DNA of 64,000 nt from Archaeoglobus sp. UBA234 (GCA_002494625.1 DACH01000003.1:54614-118613); one strand, 5' to 3'. Shown: positions 36,372 to 45,859, counted from the first letter of the stretch. Translations and numbers: made by a program. Notes: a model not told the origin generated them from the sequence alone.

Positions 36372-37477
36372 AGAGTGTGAAGTGGTAAAGAGTTGAGATG
36401 TAGATTATTATTCTCCTTTAGCCCTGGCTATCTAAATAAACGCCTGAGAAGAAAAGATTATAGCTACCATCTACTGTAACAACCATCTTTCTGACGCTAT
36501 AGTTTCAATTGATGTCTTCGATTGAAGATTGCTGGAACTCAAAACAACACACTTAAGAGTTACAAATACTTCTTTACTGCTGGGCTTTACGAAAACACTG
36601 ATAATGGAGATTGTGAGATAAACCTGCTCGGAGTGAATCATCCTCTTCATGGATAGGCGTTTTCCTGTTCTGCTCTGTCTTTGCATCAGAACTTCATGCG
36701 AAAAGGGGATTCAAACTCTCTGGTTTCTTGTCTCTCGTTAAAGTATGGGTTATTATTTGCTAAGCTTTTCCCCTTCGAGGAGCACCATAGGAAACATTCC
36801 AATCTTAAATGGGGACTTAGACTATTAACCACCTCCCCCTTTGCGTATTCCTCCTTTATAGAAAGGGTCTTGCGAGCAGCAGGAAGAATAATGACGAAAA
36901 TAATTTGCTATCACTATCAGTCTATATCTTATATTCTATATATTCTACAAACATTTGAATCTAACTACCAGCATGTTATTTACTGAGGTTTCGACGATTA
37001 ATTCTTGTGTTGTAGATTCTCTGGCACATTTTCACCGTGGCTGATGTGCGTATATCCTTCGATACTAACCGGGAGATTGATCTGGCTGTTAAGTTATTTT
37101 AACTTGAACACACAGAATTTTATATTATCTTATTTATCTCCAGTCGTTATAGTAAGTAATTGTACTGGTAGAGAATAGGTATTTAATCAGAATTTTCCAC
37201 TGCTACAGACTTTGAAAGTGGAAGCTTATGTTTCTTCACCTAAGATAGTAATGAGTTTTTTAAGATTGTTTAATCTGAGTTGTGTCAGGTAATGTATGGT
37301 GTACCTTCTTACTGTTTTTTATTTTCTACATAGGCAGAAGTTGTTTTCAATCTAAAAAATTTCAGATATTATAGAGGGGATGATAGGTGAAATAAATCCT
37401 CCCCAACCAGAATATCTCATAAAAATACCTATACAAAGGATTTTAGAGTCAAGTTCCAGCTTCGATTTTCCGAATGA
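36372..37477. other. 1.1-kb gene-poor gap, probably a decayed exported-protein gene
   Basis: No intact gene. On the minus strand near 36430-36640 two frames together read VYLTISIISVFVKPSSKEVF, VTLKCVVLSSSNLQSKTS and, after a shift, VVTVDGSYNLFFSGVYLDSQG-stop, which looks like the end of a beta-rich exported protein. The right half (36950-37380) is very AT-rich with no coding signal. A 101-codon plus-strand frame at 36681-36986 has no support. Confidence 0.45.
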
Positions 37478-39175
37478 TTACTTAAATAACTCTCCAACCT
37501 CTGTTAACTCTCTCTCACCACTGAGAAGACTTTTCATTATCTCTGGAAGTTCCAATTCTTTAACTCTCACCTGTCTTGTTGTGTCTCTATCTCTGATCGT
37601 TACAGTTGAATCCTCAAAACTCTGGTGGTCTACTGTAATGCAAAAGGGTGTTCCGATCTCATCATATCTCCTGTACCTCCTTCCAATACTACCAGATTCA
37701 TCTTTCTCTGTGAAAAAGCCTGATTTTTTAAGCATCACTGTAATCTCCTCAGCTTTTCCTGTAAAGGGCTCTCTCGATAGTAATGGAAGTACAGCGATTT
37801 GCACAGGAGCCATCCATCTCTTCAAGCGAAGAACCCTCCTCTCCTCCCCATCAATAACATCTCTGTCAAAAGAGTGTTCGAGGATTGCATAAGTAATTCT
37901 ATCAAGCCCGAATGAGGGTTCTATCACATGTGGAACAACTCTTTCGCCATAAACCTTTTCCTCTTCCTCAACAATTTCAAATAGGTCTCTGTCAACTTCA
38001 AATTTTTCTCCATCTATTTCCAGAGTCAAAACATCGTCTATTTCACCACTGTATTTTTCGAGGGCTTCAGCCACTTTTTTTGCATTCTTTCTGAATTTTG
38101 GACCAAGTTTACTCATATCTGGAAGAATTTTTCTGACCTTTCTCACCACAGGCTCATCGTAATTTATGAATATGCTTAAATCCTCTTTACTGTATTCTCT
38201 GTGTTTTGAGAGATCATAATCACCCCTATCCGCTATTCCTACTATCTCAATCCATCCATAAGAGGTGTAAGCCTCGGCATCCCAGCAGTCAACGGCATAA
38301 TGAGCCCTCTCATCATCTTTATGCTGTCTGAATCTCATTTTGTCCTTTTTTATCCCAGCTTTGAGAAGAAAATCAGCAGTCTTTCCTATAAAGTATGCCA
38401 AAAGCTCGTGAGCTATAATTCCCCTCTCAACCGCCTCTCCAAGCGTTATGTCATGTTCCTCATCGTTTTTATCGACCAGAAGGATTCTGAACTCCCTGTA
38501 ATTATCAAATAAAGGATGCTTTTTCTCTCCAGGATGGACGAAATATTCAAGCTCAGCCTGGTTAAATTCTCTCAATCTTATTACGCCCTGTCTTGGGCTT
38601 ATCTCATTTCTATAGGCTCTACCGATCTGACAAACTCCGAAGGGGAGTTTATCTCTGAAATAATCAGAGAGTCTTTTGAAATTGATAAAAATTCCCTGTG
38701 CAGTCTCAGGACGAAGATAACCCTGTTTTCCTCTACCGGGACCAATAGTGGTAGAAAACATCAGGTTGAAGTTCTCAGGCTCCTTAAAATTACCACCACA
38801 TTCACATTTCACATCATAGGTAGTTATAACCTCTCTGACAAAATCAATTGTTTCCTCAGTCTCTATTCCAAGTTTCTCTTTAATATAGTGATCGGCTCTG
38901 AAAATCTTACCGCACTTCTTACACTCCACTGCCACATCTGTAAAAGAGGAAGCATGTCCGGAGGCTATAAAAACATCTTCTATACCTATTGTTGGGGTAT
39001 CAATCTCCACAGCTCTCTCATTCACGACGAAATATTCTCGCCAGAGATTCTCAAGAGCTCTCCTGAGTCCGTTTCCAAGAGGACCGTAATCAACAAATCC
39101 TGCCATCCCTCCATAGATCTCAAATGATTGCCAGAGGTAACCTCTCCTTACAAGCATCTCCCCGACATCTTTCAT
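37478..39175 (-). CDS. glyS: Glycyl-tRNA synthetase (class II, archaeal/eukaryotic type)
   Basis: GlyS charges tRNA-Gly. 566 residues from the ATG at 39175, chosen because AAGGTGG lies just upstream; a TTG nine codons earlier precedes that site. Class II motifs are in place: motif 1 near YGPLGNGLRRALENLW; motif 2 FRNEISPRQGVIRLREFNQ; and motif 3 in the EPSFGLDRITYAILEHS region. A four-cysteine zinc site is seen in CKKCG (about 94) and KCECGG (about 150). The C-terminal anticodon-binding domain (VQIAVLPLLS to the end) is complete. The protein is the dimeric alpha2 form, not bacterial alpha2beta2. Confidence 0.95.
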   Translation of the reverse strand: MKDVGEMLVRRGYLWQSFEIYGGMAGFVDYGPLGNGLRRALENLWREYFVVNERAVEIDTPTIGIEDVFIASGHASSFTDVAVECKKCGKIFRADHYIKEKLGIETEETIDFVREVITTYDVKCECGGNFKEPENFNLMFSTTIGPGRGKQGYLRPETAQGIFINFKRLSDYFRDKLPFGVCQIGRAYRNEISPRQGVIRLREFNQAELEYFVHPGEKKHPLFDNYREFRILLVDKNDEEHDITLGEAVERGIIAHELLAYFIGKTADFLLKAGIKKDKMRFRQHKDDERAHYAVDCWDAEAYTSYGWIEIVGIADRGDYDLSKHREYSKEDLSIFINYDEPVVRKVRKILPDMSKLGPKFRKNAKKVAEALEKYSGEIDDVLTLEIDGEKFEVDRDLFEIVEEEEKVYGERVVPHVIEPSFGLDRITYAILEHSFDRDVIDGEERRVLRLKRWMAPVQIAVLPLLSREPFTGKAEEITVMLKKSGFFTEKDESGSIGRRYRRYDEIGTPFCITVDHQSFEDSTVTIRDRDTTRQVRVKELELPEIMKSLLSGERELTEVGELFK

Positions 39176-40109
39176 CGTACCACCTTTTACATATCCACTC
39201 AATTATCTCTCTGTGCTACCCAAGCTGAATTGGACTTTTACTTGATCTTACCTCAAACGATTAGAACATCCATATATTATTTCCCTTTGGATCCATCTGT
39301 CAGAGCCACTGTTAGTGCAGTCGTATTGTGGTCATCATCCCATTTAAACTCAAGTGGTTTAAAATTTTTCCAGATATTCTGATATCTGATTTATTCACCA
39401 ATTCATCAACCTTCTGAGTTCGTTTAGCAGTCGTTTAAGTAGAAATAGTTTGAGTTGAAATATCTGCGTTTCTACAGGGCAGGAGGAATAGAACAGTTTT
39501 ATTCAAGAAGTTGATTGTGGGTGTATTTTATTGGGGGGATTCGGGAAGACAGCGAATATAGGTAGATAGTGGGTGGAGGTAAGTGGGTAGAAGTAAATTA
39601 GCAAGAGGATAGTAGGTAGAGGTAAATAGGTAGAAGTAAATTAGCAAGAGTAAACATAACAGGCATGTTAACAAGTAGGTTTAACCTTCGTGGTGCCTTT
39701 GTACTTCCTGACTAATCCACTTTTTGTAACCAAAAAAATTAGAAAATGGAAAAAGGAAAAGTGCTGGGAGAACACATGCGGTATGGTAGGGAGGAGAAAG
39801 TATTCAGACTCAATTCAGGGAATTTAAATCTGATGGAAAAAGAAAATACCCTGTCTTTTCAAGAACAGCATCTTATCAGTCGGATTTTTACAGTCTCCAC
39901 AGGAAATAAAGGGGTGGGAGGGATCGTGATAAATTTAGGGGAGAAATCATGATAAATTCAAGAATTTGCGATAAAATACAACCATCAGGGATAGTAAGAG
40001 AAAAGAAACTAAAAGTAAATAGAAAGCAAATAACCTCGGAGGTAAACAACTCCTTAGCAGGGAAGCAAAAGGAGAAAGACTAAATTACCAGGAAATTAAA
40101 TTTGGATCC
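39176..40109. other. Gene-free gap with tandem repeat
   Basis: Between the divergent glyS and DUF2284 genes. Apart from a 43-bp tandem duplication at 39565-39650 and purine-rich DNA on either side (39540-40090), nothing coding is convincing. A 68-codon frame at 39746-39952 has biased, purine-driven composition and is not accepted. Confidence 0.5.
39565..39650. repeat. 43-bp tandem duplication
   Basis: Units 39565-39607 and 39608-39650 are adjacent, each 43 bp. The last 22 bases, beginning GGTAGAAGTAAATTAGC, are identical in both; the first part differs at a few G/A positions (GATAGTGGGTGG against GATAGTAGGTAG). Each unit is itself built from GGTA-rich submotifs. The strand is strongly purine-biased, so transcription-linked or slippage origin is possible. 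No coding role is seen. Confidence 0.85.
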
Positions 40110-40646
40110 ATGCAGAATGTGGAAGAAAGGAATGCAATCTCGATTTATGAAGTGAAATCTTTTGTTAAATCGTTAGTTGAGGAGAATAACCTCGTTCACA
40201 TCAGAAAGTTTGAAGTAAAACCTCTGGATCCATCGAAACTCCATCCTGACACAAGAACAGTATGGAAATGCAGATTTGGGTGCAATTACTATGGAAAAAG
40301 AAAATCGTGCCCTCCATTTGTTCCTGAGATAGAAAAGGTTACAGGTTTCCTGCGCAGTTACAGACAGGCTTTTCTGATTACTGTTGAGTATGCGGATGGA
40401 AAATATATGGAAACAAAGAAGGAAATTCAGGAGCTTTTGGTTAAAATAGAAGGCAAGTTACTCAACAGGTTTCCCTTAGCATTCACAGTTTTTCCGGGAG
40501 GCTGCGATTTATGTGATGAGTGCGGATTTCCGGATTATGAATACTGCAGAGCAAGACCGACCGTGTCATCTCTTGGAATTAAAGTTTCGGATTTTGGGAT
40601 TGAGATTGGAGATAAAAAGCTTGTAAGCATACTGCTTGTTGATTAG
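40110..40646 (+). CDS. DUF2284 predicted metal-binding protein
   Basis: 178 residues with many cysteines. CRFGCNYYGKRKSCPPFVPE (about 52-71) and GGCDLCDECGFPDYEYCRAR (about 130-149) are the DUF2284 signatures; seven cysteines could hold a 4Fe-4S cluster or zinc. SFGIKVSDFGIEI-like sequence (VSSLGIKVSDFGIEI) follows. The family is widespread in anaerobes, and no reaction is known. A purine-rich leader precedes the ATG without an obvious Shine-Dalgarno. It is monocistronic. Confidence 0.88.
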   Translation: MQNVEERNAISIYEVKSFVKSLVEENNLVHIRKFEVKPLDPSKLHPDTRTVWKCRFGCNYYGKRKSCPPFVPEIEKVTGFLRSYRQAFLITVEYADGKYMETKKEIQELLVKIEGKLLNRFPLAFTVFPGGCDLCDECGFPDYEYCRARPTVSSLGIKVSDFGIEIGDKKLVSILLVD

Positions 40647-41259
40647 AATGAGGATTGATTGGAATGAAATGAATTACACTCTCAACCCCTTAAATAGCAC
40701 CCTTAAAGAAACCTCACCATAGAAAACCCTCTGATCTACTTTTATTACTTCAACAGCTCCTTTAATCAACGATCCATAGTGAAAGGGTTCTGTCGGGACA
40801 TTCCTAATTTGACCGATATCAGATTAAAAAACTCCTTAGGGGGTTTAAAACCGTTTTTATGCCTTTTATTTAAGTAATTTTCACCCCAATTCTACCCCAA
40901 CCCCCAAGTATGTAAGTCATCTACAAACTTAGGTGATTGTAATGAAAACGAAACAGGTCTGAGTGAACATCCTGAGGATCAATTCAGAATTTAGTAAACT
41001 TTCCCGTTCAATTTTATGTTTTGGCGGAGATACCTTTCAGCCATCAAGCATATAGCTCGCTGATACTTTCGTCCTGTATAATTTCTAGAAACCCAACAAC
41101 TCTTTTAGCTCTTCCATCGATTACATCTTGATGGGGAATTTGGTAAGGAGAACCGAAAGTTTGGAGATAAATAAGATCGATTATCTGAAACCCATCTTTT
41201 TTAAAAGTTCATTACTTTAATTTTCCACGATATAAAAATAAAATAAATAAAATGGAGAG
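40647..41259. other. Gap holding a gene fragment
   Basis: Mostly noncoding. The only protein-like sequence is the minus-strand fragment at 41044-41210 described separately. A C-rich stretch at 40880-40920 and a hairpin-like CCTTAGGGGGTTTAAAACC near 40833 are seen; no function is assigned. Confidence 0.45.
41044..41210 (-). pseudogene. C-terminal fragment of an unidentified gene
   Basis: A 55-codon open stretch ends at a TGA and reads GFQIIDLIYLQTFGSPYQIP, then HQDVIDGRAKRVVGFLEII, and ends ISELYA. Its composition is protein-like. The upstream side fails: a shifted frame gives ELLKKMGF, and there is no start codon. It is probably the 3' end of a decayed gene. The family is not recognised. Confidence 0.45.
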
Positions 41260-42180
41260 TTATCTTTCCCCTTCAAGCTCTTGGTCGATTATCTCATAGT
41301 ACTTTTCGGGAGGGTTAAATCCAACCACCTTGATACCATTTATGAAAAGTGTAGGTGTACCGGTTACTCCAGAATTCAACCCGTCCAGATAATCTTTCTG
41401 GATTTCCTGAACATATTTGTCTGACTGCAGGCAGGTTTTGAAATCATCAAGGTTCAACCCCAACTCCTCTGCATATTTGTAAAGGGGTGAGTTGTTTGCT
41501 GTTAGATTCTCCTCAATCCATTCTGTTTGTCTCTCAAAGAGCATATTGTGATATTCCCAGTATTTTCCCTGCTCTCCAGCGCAGTTCGCTGCAGATGAGG
41601 TCATTATTGATTTGTTCCCGTGAATCGGGAAGTCTCTGTACACTATCCTGACATCATCACCATATTTTTCGATTATTTTCGGTATGACTTCTTTCTCGAG
41701 CTTTGCACAGTAGGGGCAGGTAAAATCTGAGAATTCGATTATCACTACTTTTGCATCCTCTTTTCCAATGAATGGGTCATCATCCGCGCTAACCTCTGTT
41801 CTTGGTGCTTCAGGCTCTTGAGTCAGATCAACTGAATTCAGGATGAGCGTGGAACCATCTTTCGTTATATAAACGAATGATTCACCAACAGGCTCATCAT
41901 TCCGGGTAAATACAAGATCCATCCGGTAGAGATTATCGCCATGTTTTGACACATTCGTTATTTTTGCTACCACCCCAGGTTTCAGAAGGTGTTTGTTGAT
42001 GTATTCAAGAGAGTTGTTCACAACGGTCATGTTTATACCTTCAGAAGGAATAGCATCAGAAGGATTGGTATTTAATTCTGACAGGCACAGCCCTTCATTC
42101 TGGTTGTTTTGTAAGAGAAACCCCCCGACAAATCCTACAATTAGACTCAGTGCGATTGCAATTATCAGGTTTTTATCCAT
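41260..42180 (-). CDS. Membrane-anchored DsbA-family thiol oxidoreductase
   Basis: 306 residues. An N-terminal anchor helix (LIIAIALSLIVGFVGGFLL), a roughly 110-residue extracytoplasmic region, then a thioredoxin-fold domain with helical insertion. The active site SDFTCPYCAKLE (C155-C158) and the cis-Pro loop VTGTPTLFINGIKV are intact; the pair TCPYC and DFPIHGNKS resemble BdbD/DsbA-like proteins rather than thioredoxin. It probably forms or shuffles disulfides in exported proteins, many of which are encoded in this window. TTTAAA about 25 nt upstream suggests a leaderless mRNA. Transcribed alone. Confidence 0.88.
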   Translation of the reverse strand: MDKNLIIAIALSLIVGFVGGFLLQNNQNEGLCLSELNTNPSDAIPSEGINMTVVNNSLEYINKHLLKPGVVAKITNVSKHGDNLYRMDLVFTRNDEPVGESFVYITKDGSTLILNSVDLTQEPEAPRTEVSADDDPFIGKEDAKVVIIEFSDFTCPYCAKLEKEVIPKIIEKYGDDVRIVYRDFPIHGNKSIMTSSAANCAGEQGKYWEYHNMLFERQTEWIEENLTANNSPLYKYAEELGLNLDDFKTCLQSDKYVQEIQKDYLDGLNSGVTGTPTLFINGIKVVGFNPPEKYYEIIDQELEGER

Positions 42181-42466
42181 GATTCAGAAATCTTTGGGAT
42201 GTTTAAATAGTTTCTCCCCTCTGTGGTTCGGATTTAATCTGTTTTAAGTGTTTGGTGGAGTGCAGGAAGTTGCCGTGGGTTATATGATTGTCGAATTGGA
42301 ATATTGAATTGAAATTGATTCTGCTGCGGAGTATAGGGTAGCTGGAATAAGCTCACCCGCATGATTACTTAATAAATCCATTGAAAACATGAGGGCAGAT
42401 ATTTTTCAATCAATACATTTTTTGAGAAGAACTCAGATATTGGAATGGTCGTGATGTGTTAAAAAG

Positions 42467-42694
42467 ATGCCAATAGACGCTTGGATTTTGCAGCGTTGAA
42501 AAAACATAAATGGAATTATAAGGCGTGGAAAATCAATCACAGACGCGAGTGAATTTGAAAGAGAGTTTAAACGCATCGATTACCAATGTGAAATAGAGCT
42601 TATGCTTAAGGTAATTGACAATAACCTTATTTGTGAGCCACTACGACGCAAAATTAACCTGTGCTTAAAGAACATAAATAAAATTAAAAACTGA
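42467..42694 (+). pseudogene. Possible small gene with one in-frame TGA
   Basis: From the ATG at 42467 the frame runs 10 codons, meets TGA at 42497, then stays open 64 codons to 42694, reading IIRRGKSITDASEFEREFKR, then IDYQCEIELMLKVIDNNLIC. The downstream part has protein-like composition but no start codon of its own near its beginning. It overlaps the 3' end of sdhD by 11 bp. A decayed gene is the simplest reading. No family is recognised. Confidence 0.3.
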
Positions 42695-43046
42695 AAAGAA
42701 GCAGAAGTCCGTAGGTAAAAGCGACAATCACAGCGAGAAATAGCAGGATATTCACGAATCTCCTGTTCTCAGAACCATAATTTGTGTCAAGGAAAATTGC
42801 TCTAACGCCGTTGAAAGCGTGGAAAGAAACCGAAAGGAGTAGTAGACCATACATGATTTTATATCTGACATCAGAAAGCCTGAGGATGACATTCTCGTAT
42901 TCCATTGCACTGTGGTGTATCATATGGGTTTCAAAGAAATGAAATGTTACGAGAACTGCCAGTACCAACCCTGTGATTAGCTGGAGCACCCATCCAGCAG
43001 GTTCAAGGACTCTCTTGGTACGCAAACCATTCAGCTCATTGCTCAT
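42684..43046 (-). CDS. sdhD: Succinate dehydrogenase membrane anchor subunit D
   Basis: 120 residues from the ATG at 43046, preceded by GGGGTGTGA that overlaps the end of sdhC. Three membrane helices: LQLITGLVLAVLVTFHFFET, KIMYGLLLLSVSFHAFNGV and the last ILLFLAVIVAFTYGLLLLF. Histidines in FHFFETHMIHH and SVSFHAFNGVR are candidate haem or quinone-site ligands. With SdhC it anchors the catalytic SdhAB pair and passes electrons to (mena)quinone. Last gene of the sucCD-sdhABCD run. Confidence 0.85.
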   Translation of the reverse strand: MSNELNGLRTKRVLEPAGWVLQLITGLVLAVLVTFHFFETHMIHHSAMEYENVILRLSDVRYKIMYGLLLLSVSFHAFNGVRAIFLDTNYGSENRRFVNILLFLAVIVAFTYGLLLLFSF

Positions 43047-43048
43047 TT

Positions 43049-43423
43049 TCACACCCCCATGACGAAGAGATACATCTGGTAAGAGGCATAGAGCCATAAT
43101 ACAAGTGTTAAGAGGTAGCAGAGATAGAGTAAAGGTCTTCTAAGCTCATAACCCAGTCCAAATTCGTGAAGAATCAATCTGAGTCCATTTACTCCGTGGT
43201 AAACTCCTGCAAGTACCAAGAGGATGTCGAATATCAAGAAGGCAGGTGTAAGAGTTGTTGAGGTGAAATACTCATAAACCTCTCTCCCTATCCTGATTGA
43301 AGTAAGATAGGAAAGGTGCATTACTAAGTAGATCACAAGTACGATTCCGGTAAGTCTGTGCAGGGAATATGAAATGTGAAACAGGCTTTTACCCCTGAAT
43401 TCAAACCATTTCAGCCACCTCAT
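43049..43423 (-). CDS. sdhC: Succinate dehydrogenase cytochrome b subunit C
   Basis: 124 residues from the ATG at 43423, preceded by AGGTGG. SYSLHRLTGIVLVIYLVMHL is the SdhC signature, with S/H/R residues at the quinone site and a haem-ligand His. VYHGVNGLRLILHEFG is the second conserved helix end. Three membrane helices are visible. It starts 2 nt after sdhB and ends 2 nt before sdhD, so the membrane subunits are tightly coupled to the catalytic ones. Confidence 0.88.
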   Translation of the reverse strand: MRWLKWFEFRGKSLFHISYSLHRLTGIVLVIYLVMHLSYLTSIRIGREVYEYFTSTTLTPAFLIFDILLVLAGVYHGVNGLRLILHEFGLGYELRRPLLYLCYLLTLVLWLYASYQMYLFVMGV

Positions 43424-43425
43424 TT

Positions 43426-44145
43426 TTACCACCTGATAAAGAACTTTTCGAGCATGTAGATCGCGGATCGAAATCTTAGCTTCTGTACAGCTTTGGCGGG
43501 CTCAACTTTCTTCGGACAAACTTCACTGCATTCGGCTGCAAAGTGACATCTCCACACACCACAATCCCCGCAAACAATCTGCATTCTTTCCCCATCTCCC
43601 TCATCTCTGCTGTCTGCTATGAATCTGTAGGCAGCTGTCATTGCAGCGGGACCAAGATAGTCGTCTCTGGATGACGAAGCCGGGCAAACTGAGTAACATG
43701 CCCCGCACTTTATGCAGAGAGAGTACTTGTAGTAGGCATAGAGCTGCTCGGGTTTTTGAATAAGCTCTTCTGGCTCAGAATATCTATCCTCTTTTCTTAT
43801 CAGGTATGGCTTTACAGCCTCGTGTTTTGTGAAAAATCCATCAAATTCAGTAACGAGGTCTTTTATGACTTCAAAGTTATCGAGAGGCTCAATTTTTATT
43901 GTTGTGGAGTTCAGATGGAGTATCTGTGTTTCACATGCGAGTACAGGTTTTCCGTTTATTTTGACTGCACAGCTTCCGCAGATTCCCATCCTGCATGATG
44001 CACGAAAAGCTAAACTCCCATCGTAATTCTCCTTTATGTAATATAATCCCTCAAGCACGGTCATTCCTTTTTTTGCAGGAATAACAAAGTCGCTCCAGTA
44101 AGATTTTTCACCATCGAATCTCCTTACCCTGAATATCACATCCAT
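43426..44145 (-). CDS. sdhB: Succinate dehydrogenase iron-sulfur subunit
   Basis: 239 residues. The 2Fe-2S ferredoxin domain has CRMGICGSCAVKINGKPVLAC near 51-72. The C-terminal domain has CIKCGACYSVCP for the 4Fe-4S cluster and the later cysteines CGDCGVWRCHFAAECSEVCP, which supply the third cluster (3Fe-4S in relatives). The extra CGDCG ahead of WRCHF gives two cysteines beyond the usual set. Electrons from the SdhA flavin pass through it to the membrane subunits. Follows sdhA by 9 nt. Confidence 0.94.
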   Translation of the reverse strand: MDVIFRVRRFDGEKSYWSDFVIPAKKGMTVLEGLYYIKENYDGSLAFRASCRMGICGSCAVKINGKPVLACETQILHLNSTTIKIEPLDNFEVIKDLVTEFDGFFTKHEAVKPYLIRKEDRYSEPEELIQKPEQLYAYYKYSLCIKCGACYSVCPASSSRDDYLGPAAMTAAYRFIADSRDEGDGERMQIVCGDCGVWRCHFAAECSEVCPKKVEPAKAVQKLRFRSAIYMLEKFFIRW

Positions 44146-44154
44146 CCTATCACC

Positions 44155-45843
44155 TCAGTAAGTCCTCTCCACTGGCTGCCACTTGGTTATCGTCACTGGT
44201 AGATACTCAAATATGGGTCCATCCTTTGAGTAATATGCTAAGGTGTGTTTAAGCCATCTCTCATCATCCCTCTTGGGATAATCTGTTCTGTAGTGTGCCC
44301 CTCTGCTTTCTCTCCTTTTCAATGCTCCAATGGCAACAACTTCTGCCAAGTCGAGCATGAAGCCAACCTCCAGTGCAAAGGTCAGGTCTGTGTTGAATTT
44401 CTTTGAGGTATCTGCAACCGAGACATTTTTGTAGCGTTCCTTCAGTTCTATGATCTTCTTCACGGCTTCAGCCATTCCATCTTCATTCCTGAAAATCCAT
44501 AGATTCTCATCCATAGTCCTGTTAAGTTCTGCCTTGATCTCATAGGCAGATTCTTCTCCTTCTCTGAAGAGAGAGTTTATTCTTTTCTCCTCCTCTTTTA
44601 GGAAGTCTGTTGATGGGTAGTAGCTTTTTTTAAGGGCATACTCTGCAGCTCTTTCACCGGCAACTCTTCCAAATACCAAACACTCAGCCGTTGAGTTTGA
44701 GCCAAGCCTGTTTGCTCCATGAATGCTAACGCATGCAGCCTCTCCTGCAGCGTAAAGCCCCCTTACTGGCGTTTCACAGTACATGTTTGTGTGGATTCCG
44801 CCCATAGTATAATGAGCAACCGGCCTGACTGGAATCGGTTCCTCAACCGGGTCAACTCCTGCAAACTTGATTGCAGCATCTCTTATGAGAGGAAGCCTCT
44901 CGTTAATCCTCTCCTCTCCGAGATGGGTGAGATCGAGAGCTATGTATGGCCCATATGGGCTCTCAAGCCCTCTGCCTTCCAGTATCTCCGTCCACATGGA
45001 TCTTGCAACCACATCCCTTGGTGCAAGCTCCATTTTTGCAGGAGCGTATTTCTCCATAAATCTCTCACCTTTACTGTTCCGCAGATATCCACCTTCGCCC
45101 CTGCAAGCTTCTGTCATCAGAATTCCGGATGGAATCAGTCCTGTGGGGTGGAACTGGAAGAACTCCATATCCTTCAGAGGTACTCCTGCCCTGTAAGCAA
45201 CGGCAAGACCATCCCCTGTTACCTGGTGACTGTAAGTTGTAAATCCGAAAAGCCTGCCAGCACCTCCTGTGGCTATTATAACTACTTTTGCCTCAAAAAG
45301 AACGATATCGCCTGTTTTGAGCTCAATTGCTGTAAGCCCCTTAACCTCACCATCCTCTATGACCAGATTTGTCATGAAGTACTCGTCAAATCTGACGATA
45401 TTGGGGTAGCTGAGCATTCTCTCATAGAGCGTGTGAACCTCATGAAACCCTGTTCTGTCTGCTGCAAAAACCGTCCTGTCAAAGGAATGCCCTCCAAAAG
45501 GTCTCTGGGCGATTTTTCCATCCTGAGTCCTGCTCCAGGGGCATCCCCAATTATCGAGTCTCAGAATTTCTTTGGGCATCTCTCTCACAAAAAATTCAAC
45601 GGCATCCTGATCAGCCAGAAAGTCTGCCCCTTTAACTGTATCCCAGGCATGAAGGTCAAAGCTATCTCCTTCTCGCATCACAGCAGCAGTTCCACCCTCT
45701 GCACATACGCTGTGACATCTTATGGGATAGGTTTTTGCAACTATTGCAATTGAGAGATCTCTTGAAACCTCTGATGCAGCTATGGCAGCCCTCATTCCTG
45801 CAAGTCCTGCACCGACAATAACTATATCATTCCGGATCCTCAT
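44155..45843 (-). CDS. sdhA: Succinate dehydrogenase / fumarate reductase flavoprotein subunit
   Basis: 562 residues. FAD-binding GAGLAGMRAA is at 11-20, and CHSVCAEGGTAAV has the covalent-FAD histidine (H44). The substrate site includes HPTGLIPSGILMTEACRGEG and the catalytic Arg region. HYTMGGIHTN, ANRLGSNSTAECLVFG and the C-terminal helical domain are intact. SDH or FRD direction cannot be told from sequence; location after succinyl-CoA synthetase fits either an oxidative TCA path or reductive succinate formation. The ATG follows sucD by 16 nt. Confidence 0.94.
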   Translation of the reverse strand: MRIRNDIVIVGAGLAGMRAAIAASEVSRDLSIAIVAKTYPIRCHSVCAEGGTAAVMREGDSFDLHAWDTVKGADFLADQDAVEFFVREMPKEILRLDNWGCPWSRTQDGKIAQRPFGGHSFDRTVFAADRTGFHEVHTLYERMLSYPNIVRFDEYFMTNLVIEDGEVKGLTAIELKTGDIVLFEAKVVIIATGGAGRLFGFTTYSHQVTGDGLAVAYRAGVPLKDMEFFQFHPTGLIPSGILMTEACRGEGGYLRNSKGERFMEKYAPAKMELAPRDVVARSMWTEILEGRGLESPYGPYIALDLTHLGEERINERLPLIRDAAIKFAGVDPVEEPIPVRPVAHYTMGGIHTNMYCETPVRGLYAAGEAACVSIHGANRLGSNSTAECLVFGRVAGERAAEYALKKSYYPSTDFLKEEEKRINSLFREGEESAYEIKAELNRTMDENLWIFRNEDGMAEAVKKIIELKERYKNVSVADTSKKFNTDLTFALEVGFMLDLAEVVAIGALKRRESRGAHYRTDYPKRDDERWLKHTLAYYSKDGPIFEYLPVTITKWQPVERTY

Positions 45844-45859
45844 TGGTTCACCCCTGAAA

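Noticed and set aside
36681..36986. 101-codon plus-strand frame
   Set aside because: No start signal and erratic composition; the minus strand here looks more like decayed coding sequence.
39746..39952. 68-codon plus-strand frame
   Set aside because: Purine-biased noncoding region, no Shine-Dalgarno or TATA support, no family motif.
42497..42499. TGA read as selenocysteine or pyrrolysine
   Set aside because: No recoding signal is seen and there is no recognised protein family; decay is the simpler reading.
44719..45753. Long 344-codon open frame antisense to sdhA
   Set aside because: Lies wholly opposite a clear sdhA gene; its composition is that of an antisense shadow and it has no family motif.
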